This document shows, piece after piece, positions 1-7,781 of a DNA stretch of 64,000 bases; positions within the stretch are counted from its first letter, which is position 1; each line of letters opens with the position of its first letter. This DNA comes from Pseudomonas sp. 30_B (GTDB taxonomy: Bacteria; Pseudomonadota; Gammaproteobacteria; Pseudomonadales; Pseudomonadaceae). The notes beneath the pieces were generated by a model, which was given only the letters and a program-made list of their open reading frames with translations, ran no database searches and was not told where the DNA came from. The DNA lies in contig NZ_JAFGYY010000001.1 in assembly GCF_017491605.1 (NCBI RefSeq), positions 1 to 64,000 of the forward strand, given 5' to 3'. Both the position numbers and the translations under genes were made by a program.

Positions 1-1
1 C

Positions 2-2707
2 CCCAAGCTGCCCCCGGCGGGCCCCGTGGATAGCACCCTGGCTCCGCTCAAGAACTGGGCGCACCCAGTGGGCGACAAGTCCGATCCCCTCGCGCAGTTG
101 ACCAACCTCGCCAGAGCGTGCGGCGGCTATTACCCATTGGGCCGCAACGGCTTCTGGCATGGCGGTGTGCATTTCGATGCCGGCACGGCGGGCATCGTGG
201 GCATCGACCAGCCCAACGTCCATTGCCTGGCCGACGGCGAGGTCGTCGCCTATCGCATCGACTCGCGATACCCGCTCAGTACCCTCTACACGAAGACGAA
301 CGCGCCCATCGAGGCGCCTTTCTCCACAGGCTTCGTGCTCGTTCGTCATCGCCTCCAGGCTCCCGTCATCGAGGGCACTGAGGGGGCTCCGCCATCATTG
401 ACCTTCTACAGCCTCTACCTGCATTTACAGAGCTGGGACGAGTACGAAAAGAACCCCGGGCAGGCACGCCCGGTTTTCTGGAAAGCCGGCACTTATCGAG
501 TCAAAGCCGATGCCGCCGATCCAGGTCCGCTGGGCTTACCTGTGTACAAGGAGGCTCGGGCGAAGAGCGGCATTTTGGCCGTACTGCCCCGTAGCACACG
601 GGTGACCATCAACGGCCATCAGGGCTTCGTCAAACTCACCAGCGCGCAAGGCATCGACCTGCCCAGAGTCGACGCGTCGAGCAATACCCTGGGCTTCGTC
701 AGGCTTGATGCTCTCGAAGCCAGCGAGGGCGGCTACCGGGTACGCGACAACGCCATAGGCCAAACACCCGGAGCCCACCTCAACGTCCTGGAAGAGGCCT
801 CCGAAAGCAGCAAGGTCATCGCGACCCTGCCTCGTTGCACCGAAGTGGTGATCAGCGGAACGGGCGACTATCGCAAGCTGGAAGCGATCCAGCCTGCCGG
901 CATCAGCCCGGACAGCGAAGCGGAGGATGAAGCGGCGAGCGACATCCCGCTGACGGACAGCCCTCCCGGCCCACCACTGGAAAAGAACCAGTGGGACGGA
1001 ACCGACTTCGACGGCCCCAAGGGCTATGTACGCTTCTCCGCGTTGGAACCGATACCGGCGCCGCAGCAATTCGACCGCGTCATAGTTCCCGATCCACCTA
1101 TCCCCATCAAGGCAGGCCAACTGATCGGCCACATGGGCAACGTCCAGAACGACGAGGAATCCATCCCGGAGAGGCTGCTGCACCTGGAAGTCTTCAGTGG
1201 CGACAACGTGGAAGTCTTTATCGAAAAGAGCCGCGACTGGGCGAACAAGCTCCCCGCCACCAGCAAAACCTGGCTGAAACTGGCCAAGGGCACGAAGGTC
1301 ATCTCCCATCAGGACAGCTTCAAGAAGGATAACCCGCCCACTCTGCAAGCCGACGGCGTGGAAAGCGCCAATGACCTGCTGATTCCCCGCAGCCTGCTCG
1401 GCGGTCTGCGCCCGGAGTCGGTCATCCAGGTGCCCGCGAAGAATGGCGCCAACGCCCTCAACTGGTATCGCCTGGATAGGCTGCTCAACAGCGCCAACTA
1501 TACCTTGCTCGATGGTTGGGTCTGCGAGGAAGTGGGCGTAACGCCCTGGGTCAGCCCCTGGTCCTGGGAAGGGTTCGAGTGCATCTACGACGACTCATCC
1601 CCTCGCGAAAACCTTGCCTACTCCATGCGCGCTGAAAATGAACTGGATGAGCAGCAACTGGAACGCTACTGCCGTCTGATCGAACAGCAGGAAAAGAACC
1701 CACTGCAAAAGCGCCTGTACGACCTGATTCCCGACGGTTACTGCAATGGAAAAATGACCGCCAGAGAGTTGCACGCCGGCTTGCGCATACCCGCCGTCGC
1801 CCAATCGATATCACAACTGATCATTCACTACGAAAGCGAATGGTTTGACGACTCAGGAAAGTGGGATCGGTTGGACGAAATGCTTGGGCACAGCAACTCG
1901 ACACCCAACCCCAATTGGCTGGCCAGCAAGGAACGGATGCGGATGTTCAGTTGGTGGCGGGAAGTGGCGGAGAGTGCGGGCTTGCCGGGGAACGGGGAGG
2001 CTTTTCACTTTCATCCGATTGGGTTTGTTGGTTGGTTGAAAAGAATTTGTCCGAAGGAGTGTGCAACGGATGTTTATGAAATGGATACTCCTATTGGTAT
2101 TTATAAAGTGTCCAAGGAGGTTTTTGAATTTATTTTGGATAAGGAAGGTTATCGAAAGTTCCCGTATGTGCCCGCCGGGTCTAGTGGGGTGACGGTTGGC
2201 TATGGATATGATCTTGGTCAACAGAGTTCCGCTCAAGTTATGCTTGATCTTAATGGGCTATATAATGAGCATGATCTTGCTCGGCTTTTAGCGGTTGTGG
2301 GAATGCAAGGTGATGCAGCAAGGGGGGCGCTAGGAACGGTTTCAAATATTCAAATTAGTAAGGAATCAGCCTTGGATCTTGCTGTAACTATGAAGAAGCG
2401 CTATGCGAAAGATGTGGTCAGTATTTACCCTGGCGCATTGGGTCTTCATCCGTTTTGCCAAGGGGCGCTGCTTTCGCTCGTTATAAATAGAGGAACTAGT
2501 CTTGTAGATCGGCCAGGGCAAGTCTCACGTTTAGAGATGAGGCAGATACAGGAGGATTTTTCGTCCGGAGATATCGATAAAATTCCTTCGAGGCTTGAGG
2601 AAATGCAGAAGTATTGGGTTAGTAGTGAAAATAGAGGTGTTGGGATTCGCAGGCGAGAAGAGGCTGATTTCTTTAGAAGGGGGCTTAAATGCGAATGTTG
2701 GGAGTAA
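2..2707 (+). CDS. Modular peptidoglycan-targeting effector: M23-like half, SH3-like repeats, pesticin/lysozyme-like C-terminus (5' partial)
   Basis: The reading frame is open to the left edge. The first possible start, GTG at 26, has no ribosome binding site, so the true start probably lies outside; residues below count from that GTG. Residues 41-135 resemble an M23 peptidase: HGGVH at 45-49, ADGEVVAY at 69-76, YLHL at 131-134. After an insert comes GQLIGHMGN (364-372) and LLHLEVF (384-390), the counterpart of M23 HLHFE. The insert holds two SH3-like repeats (about 180-235 and 240-290). Residues 690-890 look like a pesticin/T4-type muramidase: DKEGYRKF (705-712) with a candidate catalytic Glu707, GVTVGYGYDLG (721-731), SLVINRG (817-823) and a final RR-EADFFRRGL. 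The last 19 nt overlap the next gene, an inhibitor-like protein. The inferred role is a secreted antibacterial cell-wall hydrolase, probably type VI. No vgrG or PAAR gene is visible in the window. Confidence 0.72.
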   Translation, partial: PKLPPAGPVDSTLAPLKNWAHPVGDKSDPLAQLTNLARACGGYYPLGRNGFWHGGVHFDAGTAGIVGIDQPNVHCLADGEVVAYRIDSRYPLSTLYTKTNAPIEAPFSTGFVLVRHRLQAPVIEGTEGAPPSLTFYSLYLHLQSWDEYEKNPGQARPVFWKAGTYRVKADAADPGPLGLPVYKEARAKSGILAVLPRSTRVTINGHQGFVKLTSAQGIDLPRVDASSNTLGFVRLDALEASEGGYRVRDNAIGQTPGAHLNVLEEASESSKVIATLPRCTEVVISGTGDYRKLEAIQPAGISPDSEAEDEAASDIPLTDSPPGPPLEKNQWDGTDFDGPKGYVRFSALEPIPAPQQFDRVIVPDPPIPIKAGQLIGHMGNVQNDEESIPERLLHLEVFSGDNVEVFIEKSRDWANKLPATSKTWLKLAKGTKVISHQDSFKKDNPPTLQADGVESANDLLIPRSLLGGLRPESVIQVPAKNGANALNWYRLDRLLNSANYTLLDGWVCEEVGVTPWVSPWSWEGFECIYDDSSPRENLAYSMRAENELDEQQLERYCRLIEQQEKNPLQKRLYDLIPDGYCNGKMTARELHAGLRIPAVAQSISQLIIHYESEWFDDSGKWDRLDEMLGHSNSTPNPNWLASKERMRMFSWWREVAESAGLPGNGEAFHFHPIGFVGWLKRICPKECATDVYEMDTPIGIYKVSKEVFEFILDKEGYRKFPYVPAGSSGVTVGYGYDLGQQSSAQVMLDLNGLYNEHDLARLLAVVGMQGDAARGALGTVSNIQISKESALDLAVTMKKRYAKDVVSIYPGALGLHPFCQGALLSLVINRGTSLVDRPGQVSRLEMRQIQEDFSSGDIDKIPSRLEEMQKYWVSSENRGVGIRRREEADFFRRGLKCECWE

Positions 2708-3240
2708 ATGAGGTCACCTGGATTGCAAGCCTTTTTTATGTGTCTCAGATTGCCTTGGCTTGCGATGATGTAGCTGGGTTGGAGGGCTGTGTAAGTGAGT
2801 ACCACAAGAAATCTGATCTTGCGTTGAATCACCAGTATCAGCTTTCGATGAAATCTCTGCCTTTAGAGCTTAAAGGAAAACTAAAAACAGTAGAGATGTT
2901 GTGGCTTGATTATCGTAAGGATGTATGCGGGGGGCTCAATACGCTTGATCGTCTAGGGTGTGAAAGTTCCTTGATGGATCAGAGAACGCAGGAATTGTAC
3001 TTTATTGAAAGAAGGTTTTCGCAAGAGACTGGTCGCGGGGTTTATGAGCTGATTTCCAAAAGGTACGGGGGAGGTGCAGATTCAGAAATATTGAGTGAGG
3101 CTCTTGAGATGCAGGCGCAGAAAGAAACTTGGAGTGTTTATTCTAGTAGTCATTGTGATTTTGTGAGGGAAATCATAGGGGAGCCTGTCGAAAGCTGCAA
3201 GATAAGATTGATTTTAGAGGGCTGGAATGGTTTTCGATGA
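2689..3240 (+). CDS. Exported LprI/DUF1311-like lysozyme-inhibitor-type protein, probable immunity protein
   Basis: 183 aa. The N-terminus is hydrophobic with likely signal peptidase cleavage after SQIALA (about residue 24), so the protein should be periplasmic. The mature part has the DUF1311/LprI pattern: paired cysteines (CDD, EGC), then ADxxLNxxY-like DLALNHQYQ, then WLDYRKDVCGG. LprI of Mycobacterium tuberculosis is a known lysozyme inhibitor of this family. The gene overlaps the 3' end of the lysozyme-like effector by 19 nt, so it is co-transcribed and probably translationally coupled. That is the usual layout for a toxin and its cognate immunity protein. It is AT-rich like the effector's last domain and unlike the rest of the window. 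The family call is fairly firm; the immunity role is inferred from context. Confidence 0.7.
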   Translation: MRMLGVNEVTWIASLFYVSQIALACDDVAGLEGCVSEYHKKSDLALNHQYQLSMKSLPLELKGKLKTVEMLWLDYRKDVCGGLNTLDRLGCESSLMDQRTQELYFIERRFSQETGRGVYELISKRYGGGADSEILSEALEMQAQKETWSVYSSSHCDFVREIIGEPVESCKIRLILEGWNGFR

Positions 3241-3245
3241 ATTGA

Positions 3246-3456
3246 TGCGCTCCTGAGAATTATGGGTTTCTAAGTTTTAGTGGGGCGATGGCGGATGATT
3301 GGGGTACGACTTGCGATAGGGGCTTTTTACTTGTGTCCATAAGTGAAGTTTGTTGTGGGGAAGGGGAAAATTGCATTTGAGGTAAGAGATGATTGTTTTT
3401 ATCGAGGGTCTAATCACAGGATGGAATATCTGGAATTAGTTAATGATGGCTTGTAG
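3246..3456 (+). pseudogene. Frameshifted remnant of a small AT-rich gene
   Basis: One frame is open from 3246 to the stop at 3378-3380 (contains an ATG at 3288, then DDWGTTCDRGFLLVS). A second frame, shifted by one base, is open from GTG 3343 to the stop at 3454-3456 and reads KGKIAFEVRDDCFYRGSN then MEYLELVNDG. Joined across about 3343 the two give roughly 65 residues of plausible protein with no clear start. I read this as the decayed end of a former gene, possibly an older immunity gene left by effector exchange. It could instead be two unrelated short frames. I do not recognise a family. Confidence 0.33.
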
Positions 3457-3467
3457 GGTGTTTGTAG

Positions 3468-4058
3468 ATGAGAGAGTTTCTCGTCGTATTTTTGTTCATT
3501 TTCTTTTGTGCGAGATTGAGCTGGGCGACTGATCGAGAATATGTGGGCTTCCCTCATCCAGCAGTTCTGGCTGAATTGGATGGGAAGAAATCTGTTGTAT
3601 TTTTTGTTAGGAATACTTATCCGGGATTAATCAATTCTTCAGGGGGTGAGGGTCACATTCACGATATTGACGTTTATAGTGTCCCACAGGATGGTGGGGA
3701 GGTAAGTTATGCCGGTCCAGCTCCAGATGGGAACGTAATTTCAGCGTTCTTTTTTACCTCGAAGAATGGCGAGAAATATCTATATGTGTTGTCCTCGGAA
3801 GATGGGCGTGATAGGGGGGTGGAGGGGCGAGTGTACAATGCTGTTAATTACTCGATGAGTGTAATTGGTGGGAGGCTTGTTGTCCGTGATTATCCGGGCG
3901 ATCTCCAGTACTTCGACCTGAGCGGGTGTTTCGATGGTCGAGATTTAGAAACAGGGAGGATCATGCGCTGCCCATTTTATGATGCTCAGACTACCAAGAA
4001 ATATTTAAAGAGCTTAGAGCAAGGAGGTCCGCCGTTCCAAGGTCTGAATAGGCCCTAA
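3468..4058 (+). CDS. Exported protein of unknown function, possible second immunity protein
   Basis: 196 aa. It starts with a clear Sec signal peptide (hydrophobic FLVVFLFIFFCARLSWA), predicted cleavage about residue 21. The mature part is rich in beta-strand-like stretches (VVFFVRN, YLYVLSS, GRLVVRDYPG) and has two cysteines near the C-terminus (SGCFDGRD and MRCPF). I do not recognise the family. It sits downstream of the effector/inhibitor pair on the same strand, shares their low GC, and is followed by a hairpin. An exported protein in this place fits an extra immunity or accessory factor of the cassette, but this is inference from position only. Confidence 0.55.
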   Translation: MREFLVVFLFIFFCARLSWATDREYVGFPHPAVLAELDGKKSVVFFVRNTYPGLINSSGGEGHIHDIDVYSVPQDGGEVSYAGPAPDGNVISAFFFTSKNGEKYLYVLSSEDGRDRGVEGRVYNAVNYSMSVIGGRLVVRDYPGDLQYFDLSGCFDGRDLETGRIMRCPFYDAQTTKKYLKSLEQGGPPFQGLNRP

Positions 4059-4133
4059 ATGGCCGTAGGTAAAGGTAGAGCAATGGGCGATTTTTCGGCC
4101 AGCGAGCCAAGAATAAAGTGCGGTAGGACAATA

Positions 4134-4173
4134 CAACACCGTAACGAAAGGTTTGGTGTTGCATTCAGTTTTT
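4134..4173 (+). terminator. Probable intrinsic terminator of the effector cassette
   Basis: CAACACC at 4134-4140 pairs with GGTGTTG at 4155-4161, followed within a few bases by a T run (4169-4174). It lies between the convergent ends of the unknown exported protein gene and the LysR gene. The stem is short and the loop is 14 nt, so strength is uncertain. Confidence 0.45.
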
Positions 4174-4190
4174 TGTGGCTACTCATTTTA

Positions 4191-5099
4191 TTAAATGCTG
4201 TGCTGCGCCAGTTGCGTCTCGGCATGCCGCACCAGCATCTCCAGCAGCAGTGCCTGGGTGTGCGGCGGCGTTTCGTCGGCGCGGGTCAGGGCGTAGAGCG
4301 TGACCTTCACCGGTGGTGACAGCGGGCGCAGCGCGGTGAGTCTTTCGTCCGCACCCAGGGCGGTGAAGGGATCGACCAGCGCCAATCCCGTCCCGGCCTC
4401 TACCAGCGTGCGCGCCAGGGCATAGGTCTGCACGGCGATACGCACGCGTGGCGGCGGTTCGACATTGGCCAGGTGGCTTTCCAGGCGTGCAGACAGCGGA
4501 TCGGAAGTGGACAGTCCGATCATCGGCTCGCCCGCCAGTTCGTCCAGCGTCAGCGCTTTGCCCAGTCGATCCTCCGGCCAGTGCCCGCGTGGCGCCAACG
4601 CCACCAGCGGGCCGCTGGCGATGGGCTGTGAGCGCAGGCCGGGGTGGTCGGTCTGTTGCAGGGTGAGGGCGAGGTCGAGTTCGCGCATCAGCAGGTTCTG
4701 CACCAGTTCGCGGGAATGCTGGGTGGCCAGTTCGCAACTGCTCTGCGGGTAGCGGTCGGTCCATTCGCGGATCACCGGCGGCAGCAGCGACAGCGCCATG
4801 GCGGGCGTTGCGCCGACCCGCAGGCGGTTCTCCGGCTGGCGGCGCAGGCTCTGCGCCAGGCGACGCACGCCCTGCAGGCTTTCGCTGACCTTGGCCACTT
4901 CGCGCTCCAGCTCCAGCGCCTCGGGCGTCGCCTGCAGTTTTCCCCGTACGCGCAGGAACAGCGGGAAACCCAGTTGCTGCTCGGCGTGCTGCAGCACCTT
5001 GGTCACCGCCGGCTGGGAGACGTGCAGCAATTGCGCCGCGCCGCTGATCGAGCCGGTCTCGCGGATGGCCTGGAACACTTCGATATGGCGCAGGCGCAT
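4191..5099 (-). CDS. dguR: LysR-type regulator, DguR-like
   Basis: 302 aa from ATG at 5099, which has GGGAG five bases upstream; a GTG two codons earlier (5105) has no better site. The N-terminal winged helix-turn-helix reads RHIEVFQAIRETGSISGAAQ then LHVSQPAVTK, followed by an effector-binding domain of normal LysR length. It is divergent from an operon for a D-amino acid dehydrogenase, a RidA protein and a binding protein. That is the arrangement of dguRABC in P. aeruginosa, where DguR activates D-glutamate/D-glutamine use. A T-N11-A palindrome lies in the shared intergenic region. Family is certain; the symbol rests on synteny. Confidence 0.85.
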   Translation of the reverse strand: MRLRHIEVFQAIRETGSISGAAQLLHVSQPAVTKVLQHAEQQLGFPLFLRVRGKLQATPEALELEREVAKVSESLQGVRRLAQSLRRQPENRLRVGATPAMALSLLPPVIREWTDRYPQSSCELATQHSRELVQNLLMRELDLALTLQQTDHPGLRSQPIASGPLVALAPRGHWPEDRLGKALTLDELAGEPMIGLSTSDPLSARLESHLANVEPPPRVRIAVQTYALARTLVEAGTGLALVDPFTALGADERLTALRPLSPPVKVTLYALTRADETPPHTQALLLEMLVRHAETQLAQHSI

Positions 5100-5117
5100 G
5101 GGCACTCCCGATAGATG

Positions 5118-5134
5118 TATAACGCAAGGTTATG
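5118..5134. promoter_or_regulatory. Candidate DguR operator (T-N11-A palindrome)
   Basis: ATAAC-N5-GTTAT at 5119-5133 is a perfect 5-bp dyad containing the T-N11-A core (T5120, A5132) of LysR-family sites. It lies 20 bp before the regulator start and about 85 bp before dguA, the usual place for an autoregulated divergent LysR site. No binding data; inferred from symmetry and position. Confidence 0.5.
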
Positions 5135-5217
5135 GGGTGCCCATCTTTATTCATTGTCCGCCGCCTGTCATCCGGCTCTAAGGTCGAGGCCTGGAATCGA
5201 CTGGCGGTGGGACGGAA

Positions 5218-6462
5218 ATGGCACAGCGGGTTTGCATCATCGGCGCGGGCGTGGTCGGACTGGCCACCGCTCATGCGCTGGTCCTCGAAGGATTCGACGT
5301 CACCGTGCTGGAAGCGCGGGATGCGGCCGGGCTGGAAACCAGCTTCGCCAACGGCGGCCAGCTGTCCTATCGCTATGTGGCGCCGCTGGCCGATGCCGGC
5401 GTGCCGCAGCAGGCGCTGGGCTGGTTGCTGCGCGGGGACTCGCCGCTGCGCCTGCGACCGCGCCTGGACCTGGCGCAATGGCGTTGGCTGCTCGAATTCA
5501 CCGCCGCCTGCCGGCGCTCGGTGAACCAGGCCAATGCCAGGCATCTGCTGCGCCTCGCGCTGTTCAGCCAGGCCGCGCTGGCGCAGTGGCGCGAAGACGG
5601 ACTGGACGGCTTCGAGTGGCGGCGCAACGGCAAGCTGGTGGCCTTCCGCGATGAAGGCAGCTTCCGCAGCGCACGGCAGAACCTGTCCGATCCTTCCGTG
5701 CAATTCGTGCTCTCGGCGCAGCAGTGCCGCGACCTGGACCCGGCACTGGAGCGTGCGCCCTTCGTGGGCGGCATCCACACGCCGGACGAGGAGGTCGCCG
5801 ATTGCTTCCTCTTCTGCCAGCGGCTGGCTGAGCGCCTCCAGGCCTCGGGCCGTTGCCGCATCCTCTACGGGCATCCCGCCGCGCGGCTGGTCGTGCGAAA
5901 CGGCGCCGTGGCTGGGGTGGAGGCGGGCGGGGATACCTTCGAGGCCGATCATGTCGTGCTCGCCGCCGGTTACCGCAGCGCCGCGTTGCTGCCGGGCGGG
6001 CCACGCCTGCCGCTCTATCCGCTCAAGGGCTACAGCCTGACCGTGCCGATCCGCTCAGGTGACCATGCGCCGGACGTGAGCCTCACCGACTACGACCGCA
6101 AGGTGGTCTACGCGCGCATCGGCGACCGCCTGCGCATCGCCGCCATGGTCGACATCGTCGGTTTCGACCCGCGCCTCGAGCCCAAGCGCTTGGCGCTGAT
6201 CCGCCAGCAGGCGGCGGACACTCTGCCCGACGCCTGCGACTACGGCGCTGCCATCGAATGGGCCGGCATGCGCCCGGCCACCCCGACCGGCGTGCCGCTG
6301 GTGGGCGCCTGCGGGCCGCGCGGGCTGTGGCTCAACCTCGGCCACGGCGCGCTGGGCTTCACCCTGGCCTGCGGTAGCGCGCAGCTCATCGCTGCGCAAA
6401 TCGCCGGGCGTAGTCCCGGCATCGATACCCAGGGTCTGACACCCCAGCGTCTGGCCGGCTGA
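5218..6462 (+). CDS. dguA: FAD-dependent D-amino acid dehydrogenase (D-glutamate type)
   Basis: 414 aa. The N-terminal dinucleotide-binding motif VCIIGAGVVGLATAHAL and the following EARDAAGLETSFANGGQLS stretch are typical of the DadA family of membrane-associated FAD D-amino acid dehydrogenases, as is the C-terminal GHGALGFTLACGSA. The enzyme would oxidise a D-amino acid to an imino acid and pass electrons to the respiratory chain. It is first of three same-strand genes (23 and 39 nt gaps) with a RidA imine deaminase and an amino acid binding protein, divergent from dguR. The D-Glu/D-Gln preference is inferred from the P. aeruginosa dgu locus, not from sequence. Confidence 0.87.
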   Translation: MAQRVCIIGAGVVGLATAHALVLEGFDVTVLEARDAAGLETSFANGGQLSYRYVAPLADAGVPQQALGWLLRGDSPLRLRPRLDLAQWRWLLEFTAACRRSVNQANARHLLRLALFSQAALAQWREDGLDGFEWRRNGKLVAFRDEGSFRSARQNLSDPSVQFVLSAQQCRDLDPALERAPFVGGIHTPDEEVADCFLFCQRLAERLQASGRCRILYGHPAARLVVRNGAVAGVEAGGDTFEADHVVLAAGYRSAALLPGGPRLPLYPLKGYSLTVPIRSGDHAPDVSLTDYDRKVVYARIGDRLRIAAMVDIVGFDPRLEPKRLALIRQQAADTLPDACDYGAAIEWAGMRPATPTGVPLVGACGPRGLWLNLGHGALGFTLACGSAQLIAAQIAGRSPGIDTQGLTPQRLAG

Positions 6463-6485
6463 TTTCGCGAATCTGGAGACTGACC

Positions 6486-6836
6486 ATGCAACTCACCCGC
6501 ATCGCCACCAACGACCGCCTCTCCGGCGCTATGGTCTTTGGCTCGCTGGTGTTCCTCTCCGGGCAGGTGCCCGGCCAGGCCGCCGACATCCAGGGCCAGA
6601 CCCGCGAGGTACTGGCGAAGATCGACGCGCTGCGGGCTGAGGCCGGCACCGACAAGGCGAACATCCTGAGCGCCACGATCTACCTGAAGGACATCGCCAC
6701 CGACTTCGAGGCCATGAACGGCGTCTGGTCCGCCTGGTTGCCCAAGGGCTGCGCGCCGACCCGCACCACGGTGCAGGCGTTGCTGGCGCGGCCTTCTGTG
6801 CTGGTGGAAATCACGGTGATCGCTGCGCGGCCCTGA
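6486..6836 (+). CDS. dguB: RidA-family enamine/imine deaminase
   Basis: 116 aa, the normal RidA length. It keeps the family's substrate-binding arginine (Arg93 in PTRTTVQ) and the Glu at 109 in VEITVIA, plus the VFLSGQVPG strand near the N-terminus. RidA proteins hydrolyse reactive imine/enamine intermediates to ketoacid and ammonia, which suits its place right after a dehydrogenase that makes an imino acid. A GGAGA-type ribosome binding site precedes the start. Part of the dguABC operon. Confidence 0.86.
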   Translation: MQLTRIATNDRLSGAMVFGSLVFLSGQVPGQAADIQGQTREVLAKIDALRAEAGTDKANILSATIYLKDIATDFEAMNGVWSAWLPKGCAPTRTTVQALLARPSVLVEITVIAARP

Positions 6837-6875
6837 ATCTCAACCTGCTTCACAACAACAAGAGGGATCGAACCC

Positions 6876-7775
6876 ATGAAACGATTTGCACTGGGAATGC
6901 TGGCGGCGTCCAGCCTGGTCTGTGCGCTGGCGCAGGCGAACGAGGCGCTGGACGGCACGCTGAAGAAAGTCGCCGACAGCGGCACGATAACCCTGGGTTA
7001 TCGCGACGCTTCTGTGCCGTTCTCCTACCTGGGCGACAACAGCGGCCAGCCCATGGGCTACTCGGTGGAGCTGGCCGGCAAGGTGGTCGAGCGCATCAAG
7101 CAGAAGCTGAACAAGCCCGATCTTGCGGTGAAGTACAACCTGGTGACCTCGCAGACGCGCATCCCGCTGGTGCAGAACGGCACCGTGGACCTGGAGTGCG
7201 GCTCCACCGGCGTTACCGCCGAGCGCCTGAAGCAGGTCGCCTTCTCCTACGGCTTCATCTATGTGAAGGGCCAGTTGCTGACCGCCAAGGACAGCGGCAT
7301 CCACGACTTCGCCGACCTCAAGGGCAAGAACGTGGTGACCACTGCCGGCACCACCAACGAGCGCTACCTCAAGGCCTACAACGCCGAGCACAAGCTGGGC
7401 ATGAACGTGGTCAGCGCCAAGGACCACGGCGAAGCCTTCCTCATGCTGCAGTCCGGCCGTGCGGTGGCCTTCTATATGGATGACGCGCTGCTCTATGGCG
7501 AGAAGGCCAAGGCCCGCGATCCGCACCAATGGGTGGTGGTGGGCGAGCCGCAGTCGCGGGAAATCTATGCCTGCATGGTGCGCCGCGACGATCCGCAGTT
7601 CCTCGCCCTGGTCAACCAGACGCTGGCCGACCTGTACGCCTCCGGCGAGATCAAGGGCATCTACCAGCGCTGGTTCGAGCAGCCGATCCCGCCGAAGAAC
7701 CTCAACCTGGAATTCCCCATGACCGCCGAGCTGCAGGCGATCATCGCCAAGCCCACCAGCGAGCCCGTGCAGTAA
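6876..7775 (+). CDS. dguC: Periplasmic amino acid-binding protein of the dgu operon
   Basis: 299 aa with a signal peptide (cleavage after ALAQA, about residue 21) and the family 3 solute-binding fold: GTITLGYRDASVPFSYLG near the N-terminus, later VDLECGSTGVTAERL and AVAFYMDDALL. It resembles glutamate/aspartate binding proteins. No permease or ATPase gene follows, so it must use a transporter encoded elsewhere or act in sensing. In P. aeruginosa the third dgu gene is also a lone binding protein. It ends 6 nt before a convergent NUDIX gene. Confidence 0.84.
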   Translation: MKRFALGMLAASSLVCALAQANEALDGTLKKVADSGTITLGYRDASVPFSYLGDNSGQPMGYSVELAGKVVERIKQKLNKPDLAVKYNLVTSQTRIPLVQNGTVDLECGSTGVTAERLKQVAFSYGFIYVKGQLLTAKDSGIHDFADLKGKNVVTTAGTTNERYLKAYNAEHKLGMNVVSAKDHGEAFLMLQSGRAVAFYMDDALLYGEKAKARDPHQWVVVGEPQSREIYACMVRRDDPQFLALVNQTLADLYASGEIKGIYQRWFEQPIPPKNLNLEFPMTAELQAIIAKPTSEPVQ

Positions 7776-7781
7776 CCCAGG

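Noticed and set aside
4059-4319. Small plus-strand frame directly after the exported unknown gene
   Set aside because: No ribosome binding site, it runs through the terminator-like hairpin and into the 3' end of dguR antisense, and its composition changes midway.
4183-5952. A 589-residue minus-strand frame spanning dguR and dguA
   Set aside because: It reads across two recognised genes in the wrong frame and gives only Ala/Arg/Pro-rich sequence; dguR in another frame has a complete LysR structure.
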